Notes: generated by a model from the sequence alone, not told the origin. Shown: positions 8,935 to 17,865, numbered from the stretch's first letter. The stretch: 64,000 nt of DNA from Streptomyces sp. CNH099 (GCA_000514715.1 AZWL01000006.1:1-64000), one strand, 5' to 3'. Translations and numbers: made by a program.

Positions 8935-9804
8935 TCATCGGGCCGGATCCGGATCAGCCGTGGTCGGGTCAGCGATCTGCTCCCGGGCACGTCGCGGGTG
9001 GAGCCTGGCGAGTTCGGCGTTGAACTGGGCGCCGGCGAGGAGGGTGAGGTTGGACACCCAGAGCCAGACGAGGAAGACGATGCTCCCGGCGAGTGAGCCG
9101 TAGAGTCGGTTGTAGGCGCCGGCCCAGGTGACGTAGAGGGCGAAGCCCGCGGAGGCCGCGAGCCACAGGACGAGAGCGAACAACCCGCCCGGCGCGATGC
9201 GCCGCACCCGGCGGGTCGGGGGTGGGCCGCTGTGGAACAGCAGCAGCACCAGCACCACCGCCACGCACAGCAGCAGCGGCCACCTCAGCGCGTTCCAGGC
9301 GGTCAGGGCGGTGTGGTCCATGCCCAGGGCGGAGCCGAGAGTGCGGGCCGCCTCGCCGGTGAGCATGATCAGGATCGTGCTGGCCACCAGCAGGGTCAGC
9401 AGCGCCGCAGCCGTCAGCACGGTCCGCGGTGCCGTCCGCCAGAAGGGCCGGTGGTCCCGTACCCCGTGCATGGTGTGCAGGGAGCGGCGGAAGACGGCGA
9501 GATAGCCGGAGGCGGACCACAGGGCACCCGCCGTGCCCGTGATGGCCAGCAGCCAGGCACCGGCACGCTGGTCGGCCATGTCCCGGAGAGTGCGCTCCAC
9601 CACTGCCTGGACGTCTGCCGGGACCATGGACGTGACCTGGCTGATGAGGTCCTGGGTGGCTGCGGGGCCGGCGATCCCGATCAGCGAGACCGTGACAAGC
9701 ACGCCGGGGACCAGCGCGAGTATCGCGTAGTAGGTGAGCGCCGCGGCCCGTTCGTCGGCGTTCTGGTTCCACAGGGATACCGCGGTCCGGCGCAGCGCGG
9801 TCAT
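8935..9804 (-). CDS. YihY/BrkB-family inner-membrane protein
   Basis: The protein has about 289 residues and six predicted membrane spans. YihY/BrkB marks include ERAAALTYYAILALVPGVLV near the start, an ALWSASGYLAVFRRSLHTM segment and YGSLAGSIVFLVWLWVSNLT near the end. The family is no longer believed to be RNase BN. Its transport or envelope role is unproven. ATG 9804 is chosen as closest to the conserved start. An in-frame ATG at 9858 would overlap the upstream gene by 23 bases. It lies between a small membrane-protein gene and the sigma factor gene, all on the minus strand. Confidence 0.85.
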   Translation of the reverse strand: MTALRRTAVSLWNQNADERAAALTYYAILALVPGVLVTVSLIGIAGPAATQDLISQVTSMVPADVQAVVERTLRDMADQRAGAWLLAITGTAGALWSASGYLAVFRRSLHTMHGVRDHRPFWRTAPRTVLTAAALLTLLVASTILIMLTGEAARTLGSALGMDHTALTAWNALRWPLLLCVAVVLVLLLFHSGPPPTRRVRRIAPGGLFALVLWLAASAGFALYVTWAGAYNRLYGSLAGSIVFLVWLWVSNLTLLAGAQFNAELARLHPRRAREQIADPTTADPDPAR

Positions 9805-9835
9805 GCAGTCCCGGCAGCCTCGCCGCTCGCGCGGT

Positions 9836-10024
9836 TCACGCCGCACGCCGGGCCTCATCGTCGGGGCGGGGTGCGGCCGGCTCAGCATGGGACGACCGGG
9901 CCGGCCGGCCCTGAGCACGAGCCACGACCGGGGGAGGCAGAAGGCGGTCCTCCAGCCAGGACAGTCCGATGACCATGCCGAGCAAGAAGAAGGGCGTCAG
10001 GACCGGGATGAGCAACATGTACAC
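9836..10024 (-). CDS. Small single-span membrane protein
   Basis: This product of about 62 residues starts with one strong hydrophobic helix (YMLLIPVLTPFFLLGMVIGL), then SWLEDRLLPPP and a polar, proline- and arginine-rich cytoplasmic-looking tail. Short streptomycete membrane proteins with an 'SWxEDRLLPP' motif after one helix are common but uncharacterised. GTG 10024 is the likely start and ATG 10018 is equally possible. It precedes the BrkB-like gene by about 30 bp and is probably co-transcribed with it. Confidence 0.6.
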   Translation of the reverse strand: MYMLLIPVLTPFFLLGMVIGLSWLEDRLLPPPVVARAQGRPARSSHAEPAAPRPDDEARRAA

Positions 10025-10105
10025 AGTGACCGCCTGTTGTCCGCTGCGTGCGAGACCGGCAGGTGGCGCGAGCACGGCCGCTGTCGTGGGCCCCGAGCCG
10101 GGGTG

Positions 10106-10654
10106 TCACCGCGCACTCCGGGGCACCGCAGGCAGCGCGATGGCCTGCGTCGCAACGTCATGGGCGGCCGGGGAACAGCGCAGGAGCGGACCGGCCGCCG
10201 GCCGGAGCGGGGCTTCGTGCGACGGCACGGCCGGCTGGCCGAGCAGGAGAGAAGCGGTGCCGGTCAGGTTGAGGATGCGGACCAGCACCGTGGGCGGGTC
10301 GTGGAGACGCAGCGTGCCCCCGGCCTCGGAGACCCGGTGCGACATCTCCAGGAAGGCGCGCAGACCGCTGCAATCGCAGAAGGTGACGGCGGTCAAGTCG
10401 ATGTCGACGGCTCGGACACCCTCGTGCATACACTGCGCAAACAACTCACGTAGGAGCGGCACCGATTCCAGATCGATCTCACCCGCGAGGGAGATGATCG
10501 TCCGGTCCGCCAGATCGCGCCGGATGAGGTTCAGTTGCGGCATACCCGCCTCCGGCAGGTCCGCGAGGGGGAACGCGACGCTCCGCCGCTGCCGCTCCTC
10601 GTCCCCCTTGGCCGGCGCACCGCGCGGTACGGGGACCAGACGTGTCTCGGCCAT
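10106..10654 (-). CDS. STAS-domain anti-sigma factor antagonist
   Basis: The 182-residue protein has a STAS fold at about 45-145: LADRTIISLAGEIDLESVPL, then AVDIDLTAVTFCDCSGLRAF. The serine of the DCSGL motif is the position phosphorylated by anti-sigma kinases in SpoIIAA/RsbV/BldG-type proteins. Dephosphorylated antagonist releases the sigma factor. The window also has a SigB-type sigma factor 1.2 kb downstream and a SpoIIE-type phosphatase, so a partner-switching circuit is plausible. ATG 10654 has GGGAG about 8 bases upstream. The N-terminal 40 and C-terminal 35 residues are low-complexity extensions. Confidence 0.82.
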   Translation of the reverse strand: MAETRLVPVPRGAPAKGDEERQRRSVAFPLADLPEAGMPQLNLIRRDLADRTIISLAGEIDLESVPLLRELFAQCMHEGVRAVDIDLTAVTFCDCSGLRAFLEMSHRVSEAGGTLRLHDPPTVLVRILNLTGTASLLLGQPAVPSHEAPLRPAAGPLLRCSPAAHDVATQAIALPAVPRSAR

Positions 10655-10712
10655 CCGGGGTACTCCCTTTCTGAACGCCGTGGACGGTGCCGGCTCGGGT
10701 ACTGGCGGCCGA

Positions 10713-10997
10713 TCAGACCGGACGCCGGTGGACGTAGCACCAGCGCGGTCTGGTTCCCTCTTCGAGGGCGCGGGCAATGGGGTGGTCGGTCTCTTCGTAG
10801 TGCGCCTTGGCGTGCTGGTTCGGTGAGTCGTCGGAGCAGGCCACCCAGCCGCATGACACACAGACCAGCAGAGCCACCCAGCACGCTCCGAGCTCCTGAC
10901 AGCCGCGACAGCCGTCCGACCGCGGTGGGACCGGCGAGAGCCCGTCGAGGTGATAGCACCGCGGCGCCGAGCCATTCGGGCTCACCGCGGCTGCCAT
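10713..10997 (-). CDS. UBP-type zinc finger protein
   Basis: The protein has about 94 residues. Cysteine/histidine spacing matches the UBP (ubiquitin-protease-type) zinc finger: DGCRGCQELG, VCVSCGWVACSD, QHAKAHYEETDHPIARALEE and a closing WCYVHRRPV. In bacteria this domain occurs as stand-alone small proteins of unknown role, often near stress genes. There is no ubiquitin system to recruit here, so function should not be copied from eukaryotes. ATG 10997 (MAAAVSPNG) gives the length usual for the family. ATG 11024 is possible. Neither has a good ribosome binding site. Confidence 0.75.
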   Translation of the reverse strand: MAAAVSPNGSAPRCYHLDGLSPVPPRSDGCRGCQELGACWVALLVCVSCGWVACSDDSPNQHAKAHYEETDHPIARALEEGTRPRWCYVHRRPV

Positions 10998-11530
10998 CTG
11001 AAAGATGCGTTGCCCGAAGGCCATGACAAGTCGCCAATGAGTCGGAGTCACCGGGCATGGCCCGGTCGATCGCCACCAGTCAACGCCGTAGCCGCCCCGG
11101 CGGAAACCGGCAACGTGAGAAGGGCTCATCACCGCTGGGCATGGCGGACGTAAACCTCAGGGCCGCGACTACGGAGAAGGGGGCGCGCAGGGCTGCGGAC
11201 GCCGAAGCCGGACTCGGCGGACTGCTGTGGACGAAGCCGGACAGTGCCGCGATCGGGGACACCGAGCGAGCGCCTGCCCAGGGCGCTCACGGCGCCACCT
11301 GAGGGGCGGCTGCAAAACTGCAACCGGCGACCTCTACGGCCACGGCGAGGCCCCGCAGCGGCGTGCCGAGCAGTCGGCGGACAGTGCCGGACAACGGTGA
11401 ATGAGACCAGAACTGGGACCAGGGGCGACACGGCGCTGGCGCGTCCTGCCCACGTGGGTCTCTGGTTTCGGGCTGCTTGAAGATCCTCGGGGCATGTTCG
11501 AGGGCGGCGGCGACGCAGGGCGGGGCGCGG
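10998..11530. other. Intergenic region, no recognised gene
   Basis: About 530 bp between the UBP-finger gene and the end of the LURP-one gene, both on the minus strand. Open frames occur on both strands, but they show no known motif and no ribosome binding site. It may contain the promoter of the UBP-finger gene. Confidence 0.4.
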
Positions 11531-12130
11531 TCAGCGGGCCTGCATTGCGTCGAGGGCCACCGCCTGGGCGATGACCAGGCGCCGGTCCAGGCGGGGGTCG
11601 TGGATGTCCACCAGGTAGCGGTCCCGCAGGGTGCGCTGCCGGGTGACGGAGAAGGCGGGCTGCCCGTCCAGCCGGAAGTCGAAGTGGTAGGTCCACAGGG
11701 GCAGCTCGTCGACCACCGGGAGGAACTGCCAGATCCGGCGGATCACCGCGACCCGCCCGCTGCGTTCGGTTCCGGTCAGCTCGCCGATCCCGGGCTGCTC
11801 CAGATGCCAGGTGGAGCGGAACAGCGACTTCTTGAAGTTCTTACGGAAACTCCCCACCGGTTTGCCGTCCGCGTCCGTGACGTCGTACACGTTGCTGGCG
11901 GTGACGATGTCCCGCTCCGCGAATCCGCCGAACGGCGTCTCCTTCGAGGCGTCGGTGTAGAACGTCACCCGGCTGTTGAGGGCGACGCGCTTCTGCTGTG
12001 CGAAAGCGATCACCTCGCCGCCGCCGCGGCCGTCCGGGTCCTCCGCGATCACCTCGTACTGGTTCACGCTGAGTCGGACGCGCTGCCGGACGGACAGCTG
12101 TTGCACCTGCTGCAGGTGGTCGGTCTCCAT
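11531..12130 (-). CDS. LURP-one-related (LOR) domain protein
   Basis: The 199-residue protein consists of one LOR/tubby-C-like beta-barrel: RQRVRLSVNQYEVIAEDPDG near the start, then strands such as FYTDASKETPFGGFAERDIV, NVYDVTDADGKPVGSFRKNF and HFDFRLDGQPAFSVTRQRTL. The family includes plant LURP-one and phospholipid scramblase relatives. Bacterial members are uncharacterised and may bind lipid. ATG 12130 has an excellent AGGAGGA ribosome binding site. It follows the beta-helix gene by 35 bp on the same strand, so the two are likely one transcript. Confidence 0.85.
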   Translation of the reverse strand: METDHLQQVQQLSVRQRVRLSVNQYEVIAEDPDGRGGGEVIAFAQQKRVALNSRVTFYTDASKETPFGGFAERDIVTASNVYDVTDADGKPVGSFRKNFKKSLFRSTWHLEQPGIGELTGTERSGRVAVIRRIWQFLPVVDELPLWTYHFDFRLDGQPAFSVTRQRTLRDRYLVDIHDPRLDRRLVIAQAVALDAMQAR

Positions 12131-12165
12131 CGGTCCTCCTCGATTCCTGGCGGCCTGGTGCGGTG

Positions 12166-14055
12166 TCAGCGGGGGGTGAGCAGGCCGGCGTCGGCCAGGG
12201 TGGTGGCGCAGGGCGCGTAGCGCCGGCAGGACGGTACGGGGGCGTGCGGGGAGAGTTCGGTGTTGCCGGTGATCTCGACCTGCTCGCCGGTGCCGTCCCA
12301 CCAGTAGGCGTCGGTGTCGTCCCAGAAGTTGCCGGTGAAGCGCAGATGGCGGGGCGCGACGCCGCCCAGGTTGTTCTGGTTGCCGAACAGCACGTTGCCG
12401 CGCATGGTGATCCGGTCGCTGCCGTCGTCCGGGTAGACGGCGTACGGCGGGTACTCCGCCTCCGTGGCCGCCGGGCCGTCGGCATGGTGGACGACGTTGC
12501 CCTCGACCAGTGCCCCCTCCTCGAACGACGGGCCCTGCGGGCCGTTGCCGTAGATGCCGCCGCCGTCGATCAGCGCGTGGTTGGTGTGGTGGACGAGGTT
12601 GTCGGTGATGCGGGTGCCGCCGGCGGTGGTGCCGTCGCCGGCGACGTTCAGGTAGGCGATGCCCGAGTAGGGGATGTGATCGACCTGGTTGTGCGTCACC
12701 GTGGAGTCGAAGGTCTGGTTGAGCAGGACGCCCCAGGAGCCCCGGTAGTCGAGGCCGACGTGGTGGATCCAGTTGTCCTCGACCAGGATGCGCCGCGGTG
12801 CGGCGGCGGGATCGTCTTCGATCCCGCTCTGTACATGGATGCCGCCGCCGGAGACGTCGTCGACGGTGTTGCCGGCGACGGTGATGTCGCGGCTGTGCTC
12901 GCCCAGTTCCAGGGCGGTGGTGCCCAGGCGGGTGAAGCGGTTGCCCTCGAAGGCGATCCGGGTGGCGCCGCGGAACGAGACGGCGGACGGGATGGCGGCG
13001 GCCTCCTGGGCCGCGGGGTCGTCGCCGGTGTAGTACCAGGTGCCGATGATGTGCGGGAAGCCGCCCGGGTCGGTCGGGCCCAGCCAGGTGGTGTGGGAGA
13101 ACGTCAGGCCGCGCAGCGCGACGTCCCGCAGCGGGGAGCCGGCCTCGCCCTCGCCGGTGACGAGCTGTTCCAGCACGGGGGCGACGACGTCGCGCGGCTT
13201 GCCGTGGTGGTACAGCACGTGGTGGCCGGGGCGGGAGCGGTCCAGATACCAGCTGCCGGGTCGTTCGCGCAGGAAGGAGGGGCTGTTCTCCACCGCGGTC
13301 GGGATCGGGCGGCCGGCCTCCTCGCCGTACAGCTCCCGGTAGATCCCGGTGGCGCGGCGGAAGCAGGGCTGGTCCATGGTGATCTCGGTGCCCGTGGCGT
13401 CCCCGCGCCCGCCCGCCACCCCGCAGCGGCCCTCCGAGTAGGAGTCCGCGAAGGTGAACACGAACTCCATGTCCTCGTGCCGCTCCCACGACTGCGGCGC
13501 GGTGCTCTCAGTGATGAACCCCGTCTCAGTCGGGAACATGTCCGGCGGGGCGTCCGCGAGCCGGGCCCGGTTGGCCCGTCGGCCGTCGACGAAGAGCTGG
13601 CGGGTCTCCAGGTCGCCGACGTCCGCCCGCCAGATGCCGTCTCCGGCCGGGGACCAGCCGGTGACCTTCCGGCCGCCGCTGAGGGTGACGCGTTCCTGGT
13701 GCCCGGTGCCGTACCCGTACGCCTGGTAGGCGACGCGGTGCCCGCCGGTGCCGGAGTCGCCGGCTCCGGCGGACAGGGCCAGCGGTTCGGCGAGCGCGTA
13801 GGCGCCGCCGCGCAGGTTGACCACGATGTCCGTGGCCATGTCGTCGGTCATCGTGCGCACCTCCCGCTGCGCGCGGGAGGGCGTGGCGAACGGCCGGTCC
13901 GCGGTGCCCGGCCAGGTGTCGTCGCCCCAGGGAGCGACGTACAGCTCCGTCGGCCGGCCGCCCCGGTCGGCCGGCTGGTGGGCGGCTGCCGCCGGGGCGG
14001 CCGACAGCAGCAGGGCAAACAGAGCGGCGCACGCGGTGCGCAGGCGTGGCGGCAT
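12166..14055 (-). CDS. Secreted right-handed parallel beta-helix protein
   Basis: The 629-residue protein begins with a signal peptide (LRTACAALFALLLSAAPAAA). ELYVAPWGDDTWPGTADRPF follows, the usual opening of secreted pectate-lyase-fold carbohydrate-active proteins. Repeated turns such as RIAFEGNRFTRLGTTALELG, ITVAGNTVDDVSGGGIHVQS and ILVEDNWIHHVG form the helix rungs (about 330-600). The order resembles glycoside-hydrolase-like beta-helix families. I cannot name the catalytic acids or the substrate, so only an extracellular polysaccharide role is inferred. It is the first gene of a pair with the LURP-one gene and is complete. Confidence 0.8.
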   Translation of the reverse strand: MPPRLRTACAALFALLLSAAPAAAAHQPADRGGRPTELYVAPWGDDTWPGTADRPFATPSRAQREVRTMTDDMATDIVVNLRGGAYALAEPLALSAGAGDSGTGGHRVAYQAYGYGTGHQERVTLSGGRKVTGWSPAGDGIWRADVGDLETRQLFVDGRRANRARLADAPPDMFPTETGFITESTAPQSWERHEDMEFVFTFADSYSEGRCGVAGGRGDATGTEITMDQPCFRRATGIYRELYGEEAGRPIPTAVENSPSFLRERPGSWYLDRSRPGHHVLYHHGKPRDVVAPVLEQLVTGEGEAGSPLRDVALRGLTFSHTTWLGPTDPGGFPHIIGTWYYTGDDPAAQEAAAIPSAVSFRGATRIAFEGNRFTRLGTTALELGEHSRDITVAGNTVDDVSGGGIHVQSGIEDDPAAAPRRILVEDNWIHHVGLDYRGSWGVLLNQTFDSTVTHNQVDHIPYSGIAYLNVAGDGTTAGGTRITDNLVHHTNHALIDGGGIYGNGPQGPSFEEGALVEGNVVHHADGPAATEAEYPPYAVYPDDGSDRITMRGNVLFGNQNNLGGVAPRHLRFTGNFWDDTDAYWWDGTGEQVEITGNTELSPHAPVPSCRRYAPCATTLADAGLLTPR

Positions 14056-14222
14056 GGGCTGGTCCGTTCTCGCAGGTCGAGCATCTGTCGGCCGTTTCCT
14101 GCGAGCGACGCTACGGTCCGGAGACGGGCCGCCACATCGTGCGCACGGGGCACGCCGCGCTTCGACTTTCGGCGAAGCCCGGGGGGTCCGTATCCCACCC
14201 GGGGCGTACGGCCGCCGCCGAC

Positions 14223-14897
14223 TCAGGCCGGCCGGGGGTGGACCAGCCGGAGGTCGTAGGCGAGGACGACGGCCTGCACGCGATCGCGCAGGTTCAGCTT
14301 GCGCAGGACGCCCGAGACATGGGCTTTGACCGTCGCCTCGGTGACGCCGAGCCGCTCGGCGATCTCGGCATTGGACAGTGCGAGCGCGACCAGCCGCAGC
14401 ACTTCCTGCTCGCGGCTGCTCAGCGCGGCCAGCGCCGCGCGGGTGGCGACGGGCTCCTCGCCGGGGGCCGGCAGCGCGCTGGCGAACCGCTCCAGCAGGC
14501 GGCGGGTGACGGACGGCGCGAGCAGCGCGTCACCGCCCGCCACCACCTGGATGGCCTCGACCAGCTCGGTGGGGCGCACGTCCTTCAGCAGGAACCCGCA
14601 CGCACCGGCACGTAGCGCGGCATGCACGGCCTCGTCGACGTCGTAGGTGGTGAGCACGATGATCCGGGCGGGGTTGCCCGCGGCCACGATCTGCTCGATG
14701 GCCTGGATGCCGTCGAGCCGCGGCATCCGTACGTCCATCAGCACCACGTCGGGCCGTAGGGACGCGGCCCGGTCGACCGCCTCCTCGCCGTCGGCGGCCT
14801 CGCCGACCACCTCCAGCTCCGCCCTGGCGTCGATGATCATGCGGAAGCCGACGCGGACCAGGTCCTGGTCGTCGGCCACCAGCACGCGGATGGTCAT
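14223..14897 (-). CDS. NarL/FixJ-family response regulator
   Basis: This 224-residue protein has a receiver domain (1-120) with the acidic pair in VADDQD, the phospho-acceptor aspartate in VVLMDVRMPRLDG, Thr in IIVLTTYD and Lys in FLLKDVRP. A LuxR-type helix-turn-helix follows at about 158-220 (LSSREQEVLRLVALALSNAE, GVTEATVKAHVSGVLRKLNL). It is transcribed after the histidine kinase gene with a 4-base ATGA overlap, so the two form one two-component system. The output genes are not evident. The neighbouring beta-helix gene is a possible target. Confidence 0.92.
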   Translation of the reverse strand: MTIRVLVADDQDLVRVGFRMIIDARAELEVVGEAADGEEAVDRAASLRPDVVLMDVRMPRLDGIQAIEQIVAAGNPARIIVLTTYDVDEAVHAALRAGACGFLLKDVRPTELVEAIQVVAGGDALLAPSVTRRLLERFASALPAPGEEPVATRAALAALSSREQEVLRLVALALSNAEIAERLGVTEATVKAHVSGVLRKLNLRDRVQAVVLAYDLRLVHPRPA

Positions 14898-16039
14898 CGT
14901 GTGCGCTTCCTCTCCGGTTCCAGGGCGTCCGTCGGCAGCGGCAGCCGGGCCCGTACGCGGAACCCGCGGCCGTCCGGGCCGGACGTCGCCTCCAGGGTGC
15001 CGCCGAGCGCCGCGGCCCGCTCCCGCATGCCGGTGATTCCGAAGCCACCCTCGCTACCGCCGCTGCCCGCGCGCTTGCCGGGGCCTGCGCCGTCGTCCAG
15101 CACGTCCAGTTCCAGCATGCCGGAGGCGGCCCGCACGCTCACCGAGACCCCGTGGGCACGGGCGTGGCGCAGCACGTTGGTCAGGGCCTCCTGGACGATG
15201 CGGTACGCGGAGACTTCGATGCCGGCCGGCAACGGGCCGGGCACGTGGACGGAGAGGGTGACCGGCAGCCCGGCGGCGCGTAGCGGCTCGGCCAACTCTT
15301 CCAGCCCGTCCAGCCGTGGCTGCGGATGCCGGTCCCCCGGGCCACCGCCCTCGGTCGGGCGTACGGCGGTCAGCAGTCGGCGCAGCTCCGCCAGGGCCGC
15401 CCGCCCTGCGGACTCGATCGAGCGCAGCGACGCCCGAGCCTGGTCGGGGCGTTGGTCGAAGACGTCGTCGGCGGCTGCGGCCTGGACCACGATGACCGAG
15501 ACACTGTGCGCGATCACGTCGTGCAGCTCGCGGGCGATGCGTGTCTGCTCCTCGCTGACTGCCCGCCGGGCCGCCTGCTCGATGGCCGCACGGCGGTTGC
15601 GTACCGCCTCGGCGAGTGCCCACACCACCACCGGGACGGCCATCGCGAACTGCGCCTCGTCCGGCGGCGCGGTGCGGAAGTTGAGCGAGGTGAGTGCGAG
15701 CAGCCCACCGAGCGCGGGCAGCGAGACCCGGGGAGGGCGGGACACGGTCAGCGAGCCGAGCACCACCAGCCCGGCCCAGGGGAAGATCCCGTCCGGAGCG
15801 AGGAGCTGGGTCACCAGGCCGCCCGCCAGGCAGACGGCCGTCACCGGCACCGGGTCGGAGCGCCGCCACCACAGCGCGGCGCCCTGCACGGCGCCTGCCA
15901 GCACACCGAGGGCGACCAGGGCCACGGGCGTCCCGCCGCCCGCCTCGGCCGGCACGAGCATCATGAGGTAGAGCCCGATCAGCAGCGGCGGCGCCGACCG
16001 GGCGGCCTGGCGTACGCGGCTGCTGAGGGCGGGGGGCAC
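14894..16039 (-). CDS. Sensor histidine kinase, NarL-partner (HisKA_3) type
   Basis: The 381-residue protein has an N-terminal membrane region of several helices (about 15-145). It then has the dimerisation/phosphoacceptor helix RIARELHDVIAHSVSVIVVQ (His in ELHD) and an ATPase domain with YRIVQEALTNVLRHARAHGV, DVLDDGAGP and GFGITGMRERAAALGG. This is the short DesK/LiaS-like class without an extracellular sensor loop, typical of envelope-stress sensing. GTG 16039 is the start, and no strong ribosome binding site is visible. Its stop overlaps the response regulator start. Confidence 0.9.
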   Translation of the reverse strand: MPPALSSRVRQAARSAPPLLIGLYLMMLVPAEAGGGTPVALVALGVLAGAVQGAALWWRRSDPVPVTAVCLAGGLVTQLLAPDGIFPWAGLVVLGSLTVSRPPRVSLPALGGLLALTSLNFRTAPPDEAQFAMAVPVVVWALAEAVRNRRAAIEQAARRAVSEEQTRIARELHDVIAHSVSVIVVQAAAADDVFDQRPDQARASLRSIESAGRAALAELRRLLTAVRPTEGGGPGDRHPQPRLDGLEELAEPLRAAGLPVTLSVHVPGPLPAGIEVSAYRIVQEALTNVLRHARAHGVSVSVRAASGMLELDVLDDGAGPGKRAGSGGSEGGFGITGMRERAAALGGTLEATSGPDGRGFRVRARLPLPTDALEPERKRTR

Positions 16040-16195
16040 CCGCGGATTATGCCCCAGGCGATGCGACGAAAGTCGAGCCTGTGGCGGCGGCGTTCATGCT
16101 CGGGTCGAGGTGACGACCGGCCCGCAGGCTGACGACGGGGAATCCGGGGTCGCGCACCGTTGTGCGGGTGGCGTACCACGGAGGGAGAAGAAGCG

Positions 16196-17320
16196 GTGCG
16201 AGGCGATGACATCACGCGGGCGGGGTTTCTGGCCGGGGCCGCAGGGCTCGCGGGCGCGTTCCTGGCGGGCCGTGCCGTGGCGGGGGACGCGGTGGCGGCG
16301 GAGGGCGGCAAACCGGCGACCGCCCGGTCCGGGCTGCGCTATCGGGGGGTGGACTACGAGGTCGCCGACGGCGAGTCGCCTGCGACGGGATGGCGGGCCG
16401 AGCGCATGCGCGCCGACCTCCGGGCGATCGACGAGCGACTGCACGCCAACTCGGTGATGGTCTACGGCACCGGCGTCGACCGGCTCGGGGCCACCGCCGC
16501 GGAGGCGGCGGAGCGCGGGCTGCACGTGTGGCTCCAGCCGCGCCTCGGTGACGTCGCGGAGGTGGACATCCTCGACCACCTGGCGGAGACGGGTCGCTCC
16601 GCCGAACGCCTGCGGCGCCAGGGAGCCCGGGTACATCTCAGCGTGGGCTGCGAGTTCTGGCTGTTCGTGCCGGGCATCGTGCCCGGCGCCCACCCTGTCG
16701 AGCGGGCCGAGAACATGCTCGCGGGGAACTACGACCGGGCCCGGATGCAGCGGCTGCTGGCGGAGTTCACGGCGCGGGCCGCCGCGGTCGGGCGGTCGGT
16801 CTTCCGCGGGAAGCTCACCTACGGCGCGGCGCACGATCCCGTCGTGGACCGCGTGGACTGGAACCTGTTCGACATCGTCAGCCTGGACTACTACGCCTTC
16901 CTGCCCACGGCGGCGCACCACGCCCGGGAGCTGGCTGAATACACCCGCTGGGGCAAGCCGCTGGCCATCACCGAGTTCGGAAGCTGCACCTATGTAGGAG
17001 CACCGCAGGCGGGCGGCCTGGGCTGGCGGTTCGAGGATCTCGGGAAGCTGGAGCGCAGCGAGCGGGTCCAGGCCGAGCACCTCGGGAACATGATCGACGT
17101 CTTCACGTCCCTGAACCTCTACGCCGCGATGGTGCACCAGTTCATCACCCCGGACGCCCCGCACCGGGCCGACCCGGCCCGCGACGAGGACAAGGCCGGG
17201 TACGGGATCGTGAAGACGATCCGGGACGAACCGGAGGACCCGGCGTCCGCCTGGCACTGGGAGCCGAAGGAGGCGTTCCACACCGTCGCCCGGCGCTTCG
17301 CGCACGCAGCCAACCACTGA
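16196..17320 (+). CDS. Secreted TIM-barrel, glycosidase-like protein
   Basis: The 374-residue protein has an export signal (ITRAGFLAGAAGLAGAFLAG), then a domain with GLRYRGVDYEVADG, HVWLQPRLGDVAEVDILDHL, NLFDIVSLDYYAFLP and LAITEFGSCTY. The C-terminal 'ITEFG' strand with glutamate and the (beta/alpha)8-like alternation suggest a glycoside-hydrolase-fold enzyme. Relatives in streptomycetes are sometimes labelled 'abortive infection protein'. Nothing here supports that label. GTG 16196 is preceded by GAGGGAGAAG. It is divergent from the two-component system. Substrate unknown. Confidence 0.6.
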   Translation: MRGDDITRAGFLAGAAGLAGAFLAGRAVAGDAVAAEGGKPATARSGLRYRGVDYEVADGESPATGWRAERMRADLRAIDERLHANSVMVYGTGVDRLGATAAEAAERGLHVWLQPRLGDVAEVDILDHLAETGRSAERLRRQGARVHLSVGCEFWLFVPGIVPGAHPVERAENMLAGNYDRARMQRLLAEFTARAAAVGRSVFRGKLTYGAAHDPVVDRVDWNLFDIVSLDYYAFLPTAAHHARELAEYTRWGKPLAITEFGSCTYVGAPQAGGLGWRFEDLGKLERSERVQAEHLGNMIDVFTSLNLYAAMVHQFITPDAPHRADPARDEDKAGYGIVKTIRDEPEDPASAWHWEPKEAFHTVARRFAHAANH

Positions 17321-17475
17321 CGGCCGCCCGGTTGTGCGCCGGCCGGCCGGAGTTCACCGGCAGCGGCCCGGAGTGGAAGTCTTCCCCCTCGGTATCCGCA
17401 GGGCGGGCCGCCCGAAGTGACATCCGCCCGGGCGAGAACCCGGTCCGCCGGTGAGCATGGAGACCAAGACACAGA

Positions 17476-17515
17476 CGATGGCCCCGACCGGCAAGCCGGT
17501 CGGGGCCATCGTTTT
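17476..17515 (+). terminator. Rho-independent terminator
   Basis: A perfect 16-bp stem (17476-17491 with 17496-17511) with a CAAG loop is followed by TTTT at 17512-17515. It lies about 155 bp after the TIM-barrel gene and just beyond the 3' end of the minus-strand tRNA-Ser, so the hairpin may serve both directions. Only the plus direction has a U-tract. Confidence 0.85.
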
Positions 17516-17532
17516 GCCTGGTCAGGCGGGTG

Positions 17533-17617
17533 CGGAGGATACGAGATTCGAACTCGTGAGGGTGTGAACCCAACACGCTTTCCAAGCGTGCGCCCTAGGC
17601 CTCTAGGCGAATCCTCC
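17533..17617 (-). tRNA. tRNA-Ser (GGA)
   Basis: Read on the minus strand, the acceptor arms GGAGGAT (17617-17611) and ATCCTCC (17540-17534) pair, with G as discriminator. The anticodon loop CTTGGAAAG gives anticodon GGA, which reads UCC and UCU serine codons. A long variable arm and the T-loop GTTCGAATC are present. CCA is not encoded. The gene is 85 nt long. Confidence 0.95.
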
Positions 17618-17687
17618 GCGGGCCACATTACAAGACGGGGCGGGGTGGGAGCGAACTCGTTCGCGAGGGGTGGCATCGGTTATGGTG

Positions 17688-17783
17688 GAGGCGCCCCTCA
17701 CGCGGCGCTAACTCGCTGAACTCCCCCAGGGCCGGAAGGCAGCAAGGGTAGGCGGGCTCTGGCGGGTGCGTGGGGGGCGCCTC
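17688..17783 (+). ncRNA. ffs: Signal recognition particle RNA, small bacterial type
   Basis: The conserved hairpin GGGCCGGAAGGCAGCAAGGG (about 17729-17748) is the SRP54/Ffh-binding element with the GGAA tetraloop. The ends pair (GAGGCGCCCC at 17688-17697 with GGGGCGCCTC at 17774-17783), giving a 4.5S-like RNA of about 96 nt. It lies between tRNA-Ser and dnaX. Exact transcript ends are inferred from the stem. Confidence 0.93.
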
Positions 17784-17865
17784 GCTGTCCGGGCGGGCGC
17801 CGGTCGCCGGGCGGGGTTCCTGCGGGTGGGCGCCGTTGTCGGCTGTCACCGATATCGTCGTAGTC

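Noticed and set aside
12163..14259. A 698-codon plus-strand frame
   Set aside because: It is antisense to the beta-helix gene, which has a signal peptide and coherent repeats. The plus frame has neither.
16196..17320. 'Abortive infection' annotation for the secreted TIM-barrel protein
   Set aside because: The protein has an export signal and a glycosidase-like fold, and nothing points to phage defence.
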